This document shows, piece after piece, positions 22,435 through 34,968 of a DNA stretch of 64,000 bases. Position 1 is the stretch's first letter; the number at the start of each line of letters is the position of its first letter. The stretch comes from Lunularia cruciata (taxonomy: Eukaryota; Streptophyta; Marchantiopsida; Lunulariales; Lunulariaceae), in the NCBI GenBank assembly GCA_948567375.1, contig OX419756.1, positions 37,798,552 through 37,862,551 on the forward strand, given 5' to 3'. The notes beneath the pieces are model-generated. The model was given only the letters and a program-made list of their open reading frames with translations, was not told the origin of the DNA and did no database searches. The position numbers and the translations under genes are program-made.

Positions 22435-22767
22435 TCAAGTACATCCAAGACATAACCATTGTCCCTGAGGAACCACCATGAGGGGAGGAGTCATACATGC
22501 CAGATGCCATCTTCTCAAACAACTATCACACACTAACATAGTAGCAACTCCACCAAAAGAGCCACATAACATACACCTCAAGCCTACACGTACAAGAGCC
22601 AAGCTTGGGTCCATAGTACCATCAATGTTTGGGAGGTGGCATGGCACACAATTGCACACATGATTCTTCCAAACAACACCATCATGTTCTTCTAACACAA
22701 GGACTTTAGATGGCAAAACCTCACACACTCTCAAGATAGCATGGCCTATCAAAACATCAAGTGTCAT
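22435..22767 (-). pseudogene. Integrase C-terminal extension with intact PHD finger (DGy-3)
   Basis: This is an uninterrupted run of 110 codons ending in TGA. The first 60 residues (LRVCEVLPSKVLVLEEHDG...) correspond to the integrase C-terminal part. From 22575 the eight zinc ligands are complete in C4HC3 order: CMLC, 11 residues, CDSC, 4 residues, H, 2 residues, C, then CLGC preceded by GQWL. The Trp two residues before the seventh ligand is typical of PHD fingers and argues against RING. PHD fingers usually bind histone H3 N-terminal tails. At the integrase end it may steer insertion, as chromodomains do in chromoviruses; that is inference. Confidence 0.88.
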
Positions 22768-22989
22768 TGGTGCTATTTGTTATAGATATACATAGTCTCC
22801 TGGATGGAATCGACAGATTGAGGGTCTATAACCTCCTCTTCAAATGGTAGCATAGCATAAAGTATCTCTATGCTGAGCAATCACCAAGTTCTCAAAGGCC
22901 ATCCGCATCACTCTCCATAAGATCTCTACGGGGTCATCCAAGTCCAAAACTACAATAGCATCTCAACAAATGGCTATAGGTAAATCTGG

Positions 22990-23660
22990 ATCTTGTCCAT
23001 AGAGTAGAAAGTACAGAGAGCAGGATGCTAAGGAGGGTTTCCGGCTGAACCAATAGCCCATGGCCAACCAAGGTAACTAGAGATTCCAATCTCCCAAGTG
23101 GCCTCTTTGCAAACCATACTTTTGCAATCCTCTCTTCACCATTTGAACCACTCTAAGCTATCTGCCTCAGGGTGATCTCAAGATGTAGTATGATGATCAA
23201 TCAAAGCCTTGTCATGCAAGACCTAAAACTCCCCCAAGAACTCTGTACCTTGATCAGTCAAAACTTCAAATGGTGCACCAAAATGACTAAGAACTTGATC
23301 CAGGAACAAGTAAGCTATCCCTTCACTAGACTTGTCAGGAAGTGCCACCAACTCAATCCACTTGGAGAAGTGCTCCACCATCACCAAAACATACCAATGA
23401 TGTCTCACAATCAGCGGTAAAGGTCCAAAAAAGTCCAAACTCCAATGGTAACCCAATCCCATGATAGGTAATGGGTGTAACTATAGCGTAGGAGCATTGA
23501 ATGATGCTCTAACTTGGTCACAAACCACACATTTGGCAGCAAACTAGTGTACCTTGGTCTGCATACCGTGCCACCAATAATGACTCTAGAGTAAGCTATA
23601 TGTACGCTTTACTCCAAAATGTCCTAGCTCCTCATGAGCATGACGGACCAACTGTGGTCT
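22990..23660 (-). pseudogene. Integrase core (DGy-3), degenerate
   Basis: Minus-strand blocks HAHEELGHFGVK (about 23640), CVVCDQVR (about 23520), WSLDFFGPLPL (about 23435), VLTDQGTEFLGEF (about 23240) and the HPEADSL region (about 23170) give the HHCC zinc module and the D,D,E core in the right order. Stop codons occur, including one soon after LGEF. The 79-codon run at 23223-23462 is open. Confidence 0.8.
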
Positions 23661-23859
23661 TTGAGATGGAAGCACACTCTACCATCCTCCCATACACGCA
23701 AAAGATGTCTGCCCTCCAATCTGAACCATCTGGCTTGTTGAAGAACATGGTCTCTCTCCTTGGCTCCAACTGTACCACCCACAACACTAGTGCAAACATA
23801 GTCCATCACTAAGACATCATCATGAATGTCTCGCTGAACTATACCAATATCTTCACTCT

Positions 23860-25260
23860 CTGGATCTATGACCTCAATAACTCTTCTTGTATGCGTTGAG
23901 AGAGATACCACCAAAGCCTCAAAAAATATACACAAAAGGCCAATGCATGCCAACTTGGCACCATCTCCTCATCTGTCTCACCATGCCAACGTGCTCTGGT
24001 CTGATCTTGCTGGCTGGGACATGGGTTTCTACTCAACCCATCTACATCATGGTTCACCACTCCAAGTCTGTGAAAAATTGTGAAATCATACTCCTATAAA
24101 ATCAGAGCCCATTGTGCAAGCTTCCTTGAAAGCTTATCAAACTCCATCAACTACTTCAGCGGCTGATGATAAGTGATGAGAGTGAAGAGGTTAACAAATA
24201 GGTAACATAAAAAATGTGCTACTGCCCAAACTAGTACCAAGCACTCTCCCTCATATGAACTATACTTTGCCTCCGCTGAATTGTTGGAGCGACTAGCCTA
24301 GGACACCATAAAATCCTTCCCCTCATCATCATGCTGGTGAGCACCACTCCAAGCCCCAACATACTCCAATCAATATGAACCTGAAATGGTCGTCCTCTAA
24401 TCGGTCTCCTCAAAATAGGAGTAGATGTCAACCTCTCCTTGAGCTCTACAAAAGCTCTCTCTTGCTCATCTCCCCAACCCCACTCCTATGTAAGCTTGGT
24501 CAGGTTCATCAAGGCCTTGGCAATGGCACTAAATCCTCTAACATAGTGGTGATAGAAGTTCACCAACCCAAGGAATGCTTGCACTCTGCTCACATCCGTA
24601 GGCCAAGGAATACATGCAATAGCCTCCACCTTGGTTTGCTAAACACCAAGTCCTCTAGGGTAGATAGTGTGACCCAAATACTCAACTTGCTTGTAGAAGA
24701 ACCTACACTTCTCAAGATGTAATTTGAGTCCATGCGATCTCAACCTCTCAAACACCTCCAACAACTATCTCTCATGCTCTTCCACAGTAGTGCTATAGAC
24801 CAAAATGTCATCAATATAGCACCGAGCAAAATCCAATCTAGCTAGGATCCTATCTATGACCCTCTAGAACTCAGTAGGAGCGTTTAACCCAAATGGTAAG
24901 AACCTCCACTGATATAACACATCCTTTCCATGAGGATCAATAGCCCAAAATGTTATCTTGGACTTATCTTCCTCGCTGATCGGCAACTAATGATATCTTG
25001 CTTGAAGATCCAAAGTACTAAAGACCTTTGCATCCCCAATCGCATCAAAAATCTCCTCCGATGTAGGCATGGCATACCAATAAGCCCTAGTCTATCGGTT
25101 GATAAGACGGTAATCTCCACACATCTCCCTATTTGTGTAGTTGCCATGCATATCCTTCTTGGCTAGCATCACTGTTGTTGATGCATACTCTCCATGTGAA
25201 ATCTCCGCCAAACCAGCCTAAAAAAGGTCACTACTCCGGCTCTAAATCAATATCCTCTCC
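23860..25260 (-). pseudogene. Reverse transcriptase and RNase H (DGy-3), degenerate
   Basis: The minus strand is colinear with the open DGy-4 RT frame. The YIDD active site is near 24825-24812, and blocks such as LDFARCYIDDILV and LGVVLTSMMM are readable. The RNase H part ends with a GVVNHDVDGLSRNPCPSQ block near 24060-24010. Several TAG codons break it. It provided cDNA synthesis in the live element. Confidence 0.82.
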
Positions 25261-25344
25261 ATATCACTATATTGATAAGGATGTTGGAAAATTGGTGTAT
25301 CGCTAGTCAACTTAATCCCAATACCAGATTGTATATTGTTGACA

Positions 25345-25570
25345 TTGGTAATGACTCTGGATACCGATAGGCCAAGTGTGCCACATGATGTAGAGAGACT
25401 TGCCTAGTAGTCTCATCTCTCTCTACATACAAGTACCTCTATACTCATATACCCGCTTGTAATACTGCAACCAGTCCAGTGCTAATCCCACCAAACAACT
25501 CCAATAAACATATCCCCTCTATTGGATACTGCCAAGCAATGCGTGTGGTATCTTGAGGTGTCAAAGTAAT
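25345..25570 (-). pseudogene. Truncated DNMT3-like methyltransferase (motifs I-II only, DGy-3)
   Basis: The minus strand reads EGICLLELFGGISTGLVAVL, an unaltered AdoMet-binding motif I (about 25520-25465), followed by YLYVERDETTRQVSLHHV. At about 25345 the match jumps straight to the sequence preceding RT. Motifs IV to X, including the catalytic Cys and ENV, are deleted. The other copies show what is missing: about 1.3 kb. Confidence 0.82.
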
Positions 25571-26039
25571 TGACTCTGGAGGCTCATCCTCATACTCATC
25601 TCTTGATAGTAGGAAGGCTCTACTCCAAGCCTATTGCACCAACTGATCTTCATGCTAGTACAATGTCTCCTCTGAACTCCACAATGGAACATCAAAGGTG
25701 GATGGAACAATCCTACTTGTACTCCAAATCCAAGTGATCTCCTCTAGTATTGGAATATCCTCTCCATGGGTGTTCTCCTCCAGCAAGCCACCAGGCCAAG
25801 TAACTGCACCACTAAAAGCTAAAACTAATGCTACCATGGTCTCGGACTGTAATGAGCCAAGATTGCCACTATGGAAGCATAATGGTAGGCGACATACTCA
25901 TCCTTCACCAGATTGCCAACCTGGTCTATAGGAGGTTGTCTCCTCCCAATAGTCAATACTGAAACCCATGGAGTATAACACTACTCCCCCAACTAGCACA
26001 TCATATGACTCAGCTATTGTCGCAATAGCGTGAGCTCTC

Positions 26040-26235
26040 ACCACCAAGCTAGCAGTCCGATGACCAGGTTGAACCTGGACAACAAGCTCTCCAAGTGTGA
26101 TGTATTGTGTCAAACCACCACCTAGAGATGTTTGGATCTGAAATGGATACCTCTACACTTTGGTCTTTTGTAACTCTAGACCAACAATTGCAGCCTTCCC
26201 CAACATAAAGGGCTTTGCACCAGAGTCTAACACTT
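26040..26235 (-). pseudogene. Protease segment (DGy-3), 5'-truncated
   Basis: The minus strand begins with VLDSGAKPFMLGKAAIVG, the retropepsin signature, and continues through TSLGGGLTQYITLGELVVQVQPG into the linker. The copy ends abruptly upstream of the DSGA codons at about 26235, so gag is absent. Confidence 0.75.
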
Positions 26236-27316
26236 ATATTGAGTGCTTGGTTGTTCAAATGAGTGCACGATATGTCTCAAAGGAACATATCTAGAGTCTC
26301 TAAGAAGATATTGATTGGTGTCAAAATGATTGCATGCTCCTTTTGAATTCAACTCCAACCAAATTAGAGATTTCTTCAAGCATATCATGTTGTAATAATT
26401 CAATTTGAGTGTCTCTCTTGCAAAATGAATTATTATTTTCTTGTAACCATGGACCACTTGCCAATTTATTGAATAACACCCTTTCTTGCTAAATAAAGTT
26501 CTTTATCAATTGCTAGTCTCTAGGCTAAAGGTAAGAGTGATACATCTCATAATCTTACACACTCAAGAAATCCCTTTTAAGCAAAGATAGAGGTAATTCA
26601 TTTGTTGAGCCATTCCTATTCTCTTTCAAGATTAGATAAAATTGCTATAATATATCTATTTGTTAAGTCCATGGTGCATGTTAAATTAATTCCATAAATA
26701 TTCAACCTCCTTGCTAAACATGCTCTATTTCCATTGTGCCCAAATTTATCTATTGTTAATGCAAGTTGGATCTATGTTGGGGTTTGACTTTTGTAGGAGG
26801 CACTTCCCTAAGATGCACTTTTAATCATTGGATGCTATTTCTATGATGATAATGCATGAAAAGAGGCATATATCTATATATGATAGTTATCTAAGGGAAA
26901 TAGGATTGAGATCCATAAAAAATTATGCACAAATTCAATGCTAAAGGATGTATAAACTCTATTTTGAAAATATTTATCATGCATAATAAACTCCTACCAA
27001 CTCAATAAATCATCTTTCATATCATTCTTTTCTTCTCCACTTCACTCATTTAAACTCCAGCCATCATACTCAAGTGAGTTTTCTATTGAAATTCAAGTGG
27101 TGTTCCATATCTATGTTTGCATGTACTTTGCAATTTTGCTCATGAGTTGGTGATAAACACTAATACGGGGTATCCCATTTTGTAAAGGTTGAGGTATACA
27201 AGTTTTGCAAAGATATGTGAGAGATTCAAAAATATGAGCACAAGGCAGAAGTGAAATCTTCTATTGAGTGACTTGAGCAAGGAATGAATCCCAAAAGAAG
27301 TGAGGTGTTAGGGTTA
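26236..27316. other. Unassigned A/T-rich spacer
   Basis: About 1.1 kb without recognisable coding. A short stretch at about 27206-27262 resembles 35848-35905 on the other side of the G element (direct orientation, roughly 80% by eye). Nothing else was identified. Confidence 0.4.
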
Positions 27317-28739
27317 TGTGAAGTGGCATGTCTCTCACTCAAGATGAACCTCTAATGGCTACTATTGTAGTGCAACATGGACTAAGAAGGCAAGGAACCC
27401 CAAGTCCATCATACTCCTCCAAGGCTAACACTCCAAGACTCAAACCATTGATCACTAAAGAGCTCAATGAGCAAGAGATAGTTGCAAATGAAAGGATGAT
27501 AAGTAACTCCACATTCCTAGTTTATATACTTGTGAAATAGCTACAAAGCAAATGTAATAATTATTGGAGTGACTCAAGTTACTGAGCTAAAAGTCAAAAA
27601 GCTAAAGGAATATCTATACTCATTGGAATATTCTCCTAAGCATGTGGTGTGTGAACCGGCCTATCTCTCACTTAGGATGAACCTCTAATGGCTATTATGG
27701 TAGTGCACCATGGACTAAGAAGGCATGGAACCCCAATTCTATCATACTACTCCAAGGCTAACACTCCAAGACTCAAACCATTGCTCATTGAAGAACTCAA
27801 TGAAAGAGATAGTTACAAACAAAAAGAGGACAAATATCTCCTCACCCCTAGTTTATATACTTGTGAAATAGTTATGTACCAAAGTTACTTATTATTGGAG
27901 CAACTGAAGTTACTAAGGTAAAAGTCAAATAAAGTATAAAAGCTAAAGGAATATCTACACTCATGGGAATATTCTCCTAAACATATGGTCTTATCTTGTA
28001 CCTAACCACTAACTCAAGGATTCCTTCACATGGGCTTTCCTTGGACTATAAAAGAATCCAAAACAAAAAGGCTTGTGGGTCCAAGAGTTCTCAACTCTTT
28101 CCTCAAAGCCAAACACCTATAAATAATACCAAGTCAACACACTAGAATCCAAAATAGTGGTGCTCATCTTTTCCACTTCCTCTAAAGTAAGGTCCCATCT
28201 ATCTTAGCTATGATTAACTTTAACTAATCATGATTAATGTAGAAACATCCTCTATCTGTACATAAATAATATCTGTCAAGTACTTACAATACCAAACTAA
28301 ATATTTCAATAGAACATACATGCACAAATAGGTATTACAGGTCTTATCTTTGATTACGTTTTGGATTAAGTCACTAAGTCACTAAGACATTAAGTCTGGG
28401 ATTAAGATTGGAATAAGTCAAGGATTGTTCACATAGGCTATCCTTGGACTATAGAAGAATCCAAAAAAAGGCTTGTGAGTCCAAGAGTTCTCAACTCTTT
28501 CCTCAAAGCCAAAAACCTAGGAATAATACCAAGTCAATACACTAGAATCCAAAATAGTGGTGTTCATCTTTGCCACTTCCTTTAAATTAAAGTCCCCTCT
28601 ATCTTAGCTATGACTAACTTCAGCTAATCATGACTTATGTAGAACCATCCTTTATCACTATATAAATAATATCTCTCAAGTACTTATAATATCAAACTTA
28701 ATATCACAATAGCATATACATGCACAATTGGGTATTACA
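27317..28739 (-). repeat. 3' LTR of G, interrupted by a nested G LTR
   Basis: The segments 27317-27649 and 28340-28739 together make one LTR with ends TGTAATACCC (at 28739, minus) and TTCACA (at 27317). The gap is filled by 27650-28339, another G LTR in the same orientation. The target around the inner insertion shares GGT on both sides; a full 5-bp duplication is not preserved. Confidence 0.78.
27650..28339 (-). repeat. Nested solo LTR of the G family
   Basis: A 690-bp copy with plus-strand ends TGTGAACCGG and GGTATTACA, lying in the same orientation inside the G 3' LTR. It matches the solo LTR at 60929-61617 along its length. Confidence 0.78.
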
Positions 28740-29589
28740 TTTAACCTCGGACTAAGATTTCACTTTGTCCTCAAAGTGAAGGTCTCTCTACCTTCTATGA
28801 TACATCTTCAACTTATCATGGTTAATCCTATCAAATTATCTTCCTCCCAACTCCTTGAGATTGTAGATGTAATTGCTCCACACCTTCTCCACTATGAAAG
28901 GTCCAAGGCACTTAGGAAAAAAACTTCTTTTGGACTCTCTTGAATAAAATGGAATCAAACAACATTACACAATCACCTTTTTTGGAGAGCTCCACCTTCT
29001 TCTTGCCTTGTCTCTTGTCATAGCTCTCCTTTTGTTTCATTTGGGCTTGCTCCACTCAAACCATAGCAACTGCTCTTGCCTCCTCCAATTCCATGGGTTG
29101 ATTCTTCCTTGACTTCTTTGCATCACCTCCTTGTGCTTTCTTCAATCTCCTATGAACGCTTTGGAAGGTAGGAAGATCAAATTGAATAGGTAAATTAGAC
29201 TTAATACCATATACAATTGAAATGGAGAATATCTGGTGGAGGTCTTCATGGTTGTCTTATACTCCAACAAAACTGCATGAATCCTCTTGTCCTAATGGTG
29301 TTTAACCTCTTCTATTTTTTGCATCTTTGGCCAATATCATTTACAAGGTCTCATTGGTTATCTTTGTCAAACCATTGGAATTTGGCTTATAGGATGTTGT
29401 TACTCTATGTGTGATATAGAATTGTCATAGCATGGCTATAGTAATGCTTACTTTAAACTCTCCTCCTTTATTAAAAACCAACTCCAAAGGGCACCCAAAC
29501 CTAGTGATAATGCGTTCATAAAGAAATCTCCTAACTTCATCTTCATTCTTGTCCCTCAATGGCCTAGCCTCAACCCACTTGGTAAGATA

Positions 29590-30060
29590 ATCAATAACTA
29601 CCACAATGTATCAATTGTTCCATGGGGTTCTATTAAGAGGACACACAAAATCAATTCTCCACTTCTCAAAAGGTCATAGCAATAGAATTGATCTAAGTGG
29701 TGGAGTGGAAAAAGACTTTCTAGCAAAAGCTTGACAAACATGACAAGTTTTGTAATAATCAAGACAATCCTTAAAAATCCTCCTCCAATGGCAACATTCA
29801 TCTAGAATCTTGAAAGCAATCACCTTTCTTGCAAAGTGTCCTCCACTCCTCATGAACTCCTTTCCGAGTAAGATAAACTCTTCCTTACCCATTGCTCTTT
29901 GAAGTAGACCATCTTCTCCTTGGTGAAAATGAATATCCTCCACTATTGTGTAAGGTCTAGATCTTGCTGCAAGGACCTTCCTCTCCCTAGCATGCATCCC
30001 TTCTGGATAGTTACTTCTTGTACCAAAGTACAAAATCTCCTTGTACACCATTGAAACCTA
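29590..30060 (-). pseudogene. Integrase zinc-binding region (G), degenerate
   Basis: The minus strand reads MGKEEFILLGKEFMRSGGH, then CHWRRIFKDCLDYYKTCHVCQAFAR (quoted in part), i.e. the HHCC module in front of a gypsy integrase core. Core residues downstream are badly decayed. It is part of the G pol region, just downstream of RNase H. Confidence 0.7.
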
Positions 30061-30393
30061 TTGAGTGATTGAGATTTTCATGAGCTCTTCATCCGAGAAG
30101 GAATCATCCGATGGCTTATTTGCATCATGATCATAGGCCCTAGATAACAAATTAGCATTTATATGTTTCTTCCCTAGCCTATCCTCAATGGTGTACTCAT
30201 AGACAAGAGTACCATCCACCTTGCTAGCCTTCCTTCCACATTAGGCTTATTGAAGATGTACTCCAAAGCCTTGTGATCCATGACAATGGTGGCTTTCCTT
30301 CCAATCAAGTAGTTTTTAAATTTCTTGAGACCAAAGATCATTGCCAACTCTTTTCTCTCCTATGGCAAGGTAGTTTTTTTCTGCTAAAACCAT

Positions 30394-31300
30394 CTATATA
30401 CTAGCATAAGCTATTAGATGATCATGCCCATCTTGGTCTAATTGACTAAGAGTGCATGCTATAGCTACATTGGAAGCATCAATGTAGAGGATGAAAGGCT
30501 TACAACAATGAATTTTAGCAAGAATTGGAGCTACAACAAGGGATTGCTTGAGCTCCTCAAAAGTTTTGAGAGCCTCCTTGTCATCCAAATCACAATGTAT
30601 TCTACACCCTTCTTCATATAGATGGTCAATTCATAAGCCTTATTAGGAAATGAGAAGATGAACCTCTTATAGTACCTAACAATCCCCAATAATTAGTGTA
30701 ACTTTATCAAGCTTGAAGGGAATGGAAGGTCTGAGATTTTCCTCACCTTTTGAGGGTTAATTGCTATTCCATCCTTGGAGATGATGTGCCCCAAAAGTAG
30801 ACCTTCTTCACAACAAAAAATGCACTTCTTTAGGTTGAGTGATGTATTTGCTTCATCCAAGCATTGCGGGACCTTGATCAGGTGTTCAAAGTTCTCTTCC
30901 TTGCTCTCATAAACACAAAAGTAATCAATAAAGTCTCTCATAAATTTCCCAATGAAAGGTTCAAACACCTTGTTCATGAACTATTGGAATGTGACTAGAG
31001 CATTGCAAAGCCCAAAAGACATGACCTTGAAAGCATAAGTCCCTCAAATGTGGTGAGTTGTTGATGCTCTGGTGCAATCTTGATTTAGTTAAATCCATTA
31101 TAACCATCTCCAAAACTAACCTCGCAGGATCTGCAACCTCCTCCCAAAATCTCATCAATGAAGGAAAAAGGATAATTATCCTTTCTAATGATAGCATTGA
31201 GCTTCTTGTAAACACACATACCCAAAGCTTTCCATTACTTTTCTTCACAATCATAATTGGAGACACCCATTTTGAATTCTCCTCCTCAAAGATAATCTGG
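30394..31300 (-). pseudogene. Reverse transcriptase and RNase H (G), degenerate
   Basis: Readable RT blocks on the minus strand are SPIMIVKKSNGKLWVCV (about 31266), DFIDYFCVY (the active-site region, with DD changed, about 30930) and a C-terminal GHIISKDGIAINP block (about 30790). RNase H begins at about 30588 (FEELKQSLVVAPIL, FILYIDASNVAIA). Many frameshifts are present. Typical gypsy order and spacing. Confidence 0.75.
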
Positions 31301-31367
31301 CCTCCTTGAGCTTATCAATCTACTCCTTCACAACCAAAGATATTGGTGGACTAATGCAACATTGCTT

Positions 31368-32350
31368 TTAGTGGACTGGTCTTGGGTGTGACTCTACCTC
31401 AATCTTGTACTCCTCTAAGGTGACTTCCTTAAGATCCTTGTAATTGAAAGCAAACACATTGATGAACTTGCAAAAAATCTCCTCAAATCTTACTTTCTTC
31501 TTGTTGATAACATTTGGACCATACTTAAGGGTATATAACCTCCTTTCTATCTCCTCAAGTATCAATGGTGATTTATTTGGGTCCTTCACAACCTCTGGCT
31601 TAGGTGAAAAATCCATAGTACACAAAGGATACACTTTTAAATCAGATTCAGATTCAGATTCATCCTCCTTAGTGGAAATCTCTTCCTCCATGCTTGTGTC
31701 CACACTTAAAACTTCTTCTGACTTTGATTCCCAATAATCAAAATGTGAAGTGTTGGTGGTATTAGTGATAGGAACTGTAGCTCTATGGTTTGGGGGCTCA
31801 ATCCTCAAGTACCCTTTGTGCCATCAATTAGTTGTGCTTGTTGCTCTCAAGCATGGCCTCTCAAGAAGTAAATCATAACTTGAATCCTTCAAGACTTGGA
31901 AAGTCATGAGATTCTAAACTTCCATAATTGAAACTACCACTTTATCCATCACCCTACTCGTTGAACTTGTTGCTATTTGCCATGCTCACCAAAAATGTTG
32001 AAGATCTAGAGGGAATCATACCCAACTTCTTCATCAACCTCTTTAACTTGGCATTCATTGTAGATCCTCCATCAACAAGTGCATCCTTGAAGTTGTGACC
32101 ATTTACTCTCTCATCAATCTTGGAAGCATATTCACAAGCCTCCCATGGTGTTGGTTTGGCATCCACCAATCCCATTGATACTAGAGCTTTCTCTTTTGCT
32201 TTCTTATTACTCTTGCTCCTTGTAGACCTCAAACCACCTCTAAGCTCCTTTCTCAAGGTAGGATTCAAAGCAATTAGTTGGCCCTTTTGTGATATTAACC
32301 TTGTGACTACCACCATCTTCCAACACATTGTAGTTCCATTATTGCTTTGA
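31368..32350 (-). pseudogene. Protease and pre-RT region (G), degenerate
   Basis: The minus strand encodes DALVDGGSTMNAKLKRLM near 32070-32020, a DGGS-type retropepsin motif common in plant gypsy elements. A Glu/Ser-rich stretch and LEEYKIEVESHP before RT follow (31808-31368). It is broken by stops. Confidence 0.6.
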
Positions 32351-32575
32351 GATCAAGAAGTCCTCCATCCCCAACTTCCTCCTTGGAATCTTTGTTATAG
32401 ATGGTGTTGAATTGCTAGTACAAGTGCTCCTAGTAGGCATAGGAGTATCTTTGCTAAGAGTAAATCCTTGAGAAGAGTGTACATCCTCTGCAAAACAACC
32501 TCTCTTCTTCTCTTGTGCCAAAAGCTCCAAATTAAGATCTTTGGAGTTTGAGCACTCCCCCTTCTCATACTTGCT

Positions 32576-33606
32576 TTAAACCATATCTATGGATGCTATC
32601 CCCTTACCTTTGTTTGGATTAGGAGCCACTTGGGTTTCACTCCCTTCCTTTTGCCCTCTTTTGACACCCTGATAACCTTCTTCTATGGTAAGTGGAATTT
32701 TGGTGATTCTTTTGGATGTGAGCTCTTCCTCCACAACCAAAACAATTTCTATCATTGAAATTTTTGGTTGGTTGGCCTCCTCTATATGGATAGTTTCCAT
32801 AACTCTTAGGCATTTTCTGCAAATTTGGATTCACCTCTCGCTTCTTCCATAGTTGCACTACATTGATCTTGAGATTTGTAAGTTGTTTTGTGATGGTTTA
32901 AAGTGGATCATTTGGTAGAGGTGCAAGAATTGGAGCGGATACTACTTGTGATGCAACCCTTGCCACCAAAATATCAAAATTTCTGCCATACTTGTAGCCT
33001 TGAGGAGGATACACAACCTCCTTCACCATCAAATCACTCTCATCTCCTTCCAAACTCTCCTCCATATGAATTGCAATCTTGAAGAAGGTTTCTCATATCT
33101 CACCTTCAACCTTGGAAGAAGGTTTCTCATTTCTCACCTTACTTCTAATTTGTGGTCTCAACCCTCCCACAAATTTTTTGGTGAGCATGGCTCTTATGCC
33201 AATCATAGTAGTCTTCATATCATCCCCACCCCTCCTCAACACTATACAAAATCTGGACTCTAGCTTCTCCAATCTTTCTACGTAGACTCTCACTTTGTCT
33301 CCATCTCCTTATTTGAGGAAGATAACCTCTCTCATCAATCTCTCATAACTCGCATCTCAAATTTTTTTATCAATGAGTGTTGAAGTCAAAATCTCCTAAG
33401 ACTCTTATTGCTCATCTTTCCTCTCTCTCTTTTGGTATTATGACTCATACCATGGAAGGGTTGCATCTTCAAAGAAATCTAGTAAGAATGAGACCCACTC
33501 ATTCTTCCTCCTCTCCTTTTTTCCTATGCAAGCTCTCTTGAAGTCTCTCACAAAGGCCTCCACATCTTCTCCATCCTTGCCAAAGAATGCCAAAAGTTTC
33601 TCCATC
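32576..33606 (-). pseudogene. Gag with zinc knuckle (G), degenerate
   Basis: A plausible ATG lies at 33606 (minus): MEKLLAFFGKDGEDVEAF, then FKRACIGKKERRKNEWVSF, DATLPWYES, a typical retrotransposon gag core. A zinc-knuckle-like CFGCGGRAHIQKNH follows near 32760-32710. Stops and frame changes are frequent. Confidence 0.65.
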
Positions 33607-34968
33607 TTAGCTCCTCACTTTCTCTTTTCTCTCAATCTTTTTCTTTTCTCTCACTCTATAACTAATAGAGTATGTATGTACATCACTAACACCACATTCA
33701 AGAGTAATCCACCCTAGGGAAAAAAATGGTTCAGGTACTCCAAGATTTCTAAAGCAACATCAAATCCTAGAGTGCATATCAATTGAACACTCATGGATAG
33801 TTTATCCATAAGTTGAAAGATTATTTCTATCACTAATCTTGAGAACTAGTTGGTGAAGGTGGTAGTATTTCCATAATTATACTAAGACTCTCTCTAAGAT
33901 CCTTCACCAAAGTCTCCAAAAGTGCTATTACTCCATTACACTCATGTCATTTTGGAAATCCTTCCACTCCACAAACCTCACATACCTCTTTGGTCTTAGA
34001 TCTCTTCCCTCCTAATCTTGGTGAAGAAGGTCGAACATGCAATCCCAAGTCAAATAAAACTCTCCTTTCCTTCAATTTCTTGCTCCTAAAGGTCAATGTA
34101 CATGAAATTGCCTTATGTCCCTTCTCTCTACTTAAAAAACACTTAGACTCACTCTTTCCTCCAAGTGGTGTATGTTTTTGGATCCTCTCAACACTCTCTT
34201 CAAATTCTATTCTAAATTTTCTTTTCCTCAAATCTACCCCTAAAATCACCTCAAACCCTTAGGGAACCTTGCATAGCCTAAAATTCCACTCCTGGTGGGA
34301 TTTGAGGCTATGCAAGGTGCACCTTCTATATTCCCAAGATGAGTTTAAACACTCAAAACATGCTTTTGGTTGTTCTCATACTCCTCATGAATGAGATCTC
34401 AACTCTCCAGAATTGACCCATCCTCACAATGGCACTCATGCTCTCAATTGGTATGCCAGAGTACTCTAAAATTTCTTCCACTTGATGAAAACCCTAGGTA
34501 TGCACAAAATTTTAGATATTTTCATTGAGCCATTTGGCCTATATATCTTTCTATTCATCATACATATTTACCCTATCAACTTTCAAAAATTCTAGCTTAG
34601 TGCGTGTACTAGCTTTCATAATAATTTCAAGTGTGTTAAATGAAGGATAATACAAGCTGTCATATGTTGAAATTTCAAGTCTAGATCTCAAACTTGAGAT
34701 TTTGCCCAAATTCACCGTAATCTGCAATGCACCTCACATCATCTTTCCAAATCCTCTCATGTATACAAGATGAAAAATATCATCTGAAAGACATCATAAT
34801 GAACTATAGGGTATAAAAATAGATTTGGGTCCTCTATCATAATTTCAGCTCTCTCATCCTCTAATGTTCTCACCAAGTGAGCTCTCATAGCCTCCTTTTG
34901 TCTAATATAGAATTGTACGTGGAACATTATCTTGCCTTCTAGAGAGGTCCCAACAATGGAACCAAAAA
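33607..34968 (-). other. G-element leader
   Basis: This region separates the 5' LTR from gag. A primer-binding-like TGGTTCCATTGTTGGGACC follows the LTR (near 34960-34940, minus). A minus-strand frame at 34249-33947 contains CFLSREKGHKAISC, which looks like a CCHC knuckle with the second Cys changed to Ser. Its origin is unclear. Confidence 0.4.

Larger units (their letters stand above)
21607..26235 (-). mobile_element. DGy-3: DNMT3/PHD Ty3/gypsy copy with methyltransferase deletion
   Basis: Read on the minus strand: protease (about 26232), linker, methyltransferase motifs I-II only (25560-25345), then directly RT, RNase H, integrase, PHD finger, 3' LTR (22266 to 21710) and a partial second LTR start (21709 to about 21607). 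The 5' part, including gag and 5' LTR, is missing: similarity stops just before the protease DSGA codons. Stops and short frame changes are scattered through the coding part, but the PHD-bearing end is an open frame. Confidence 0.88.
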
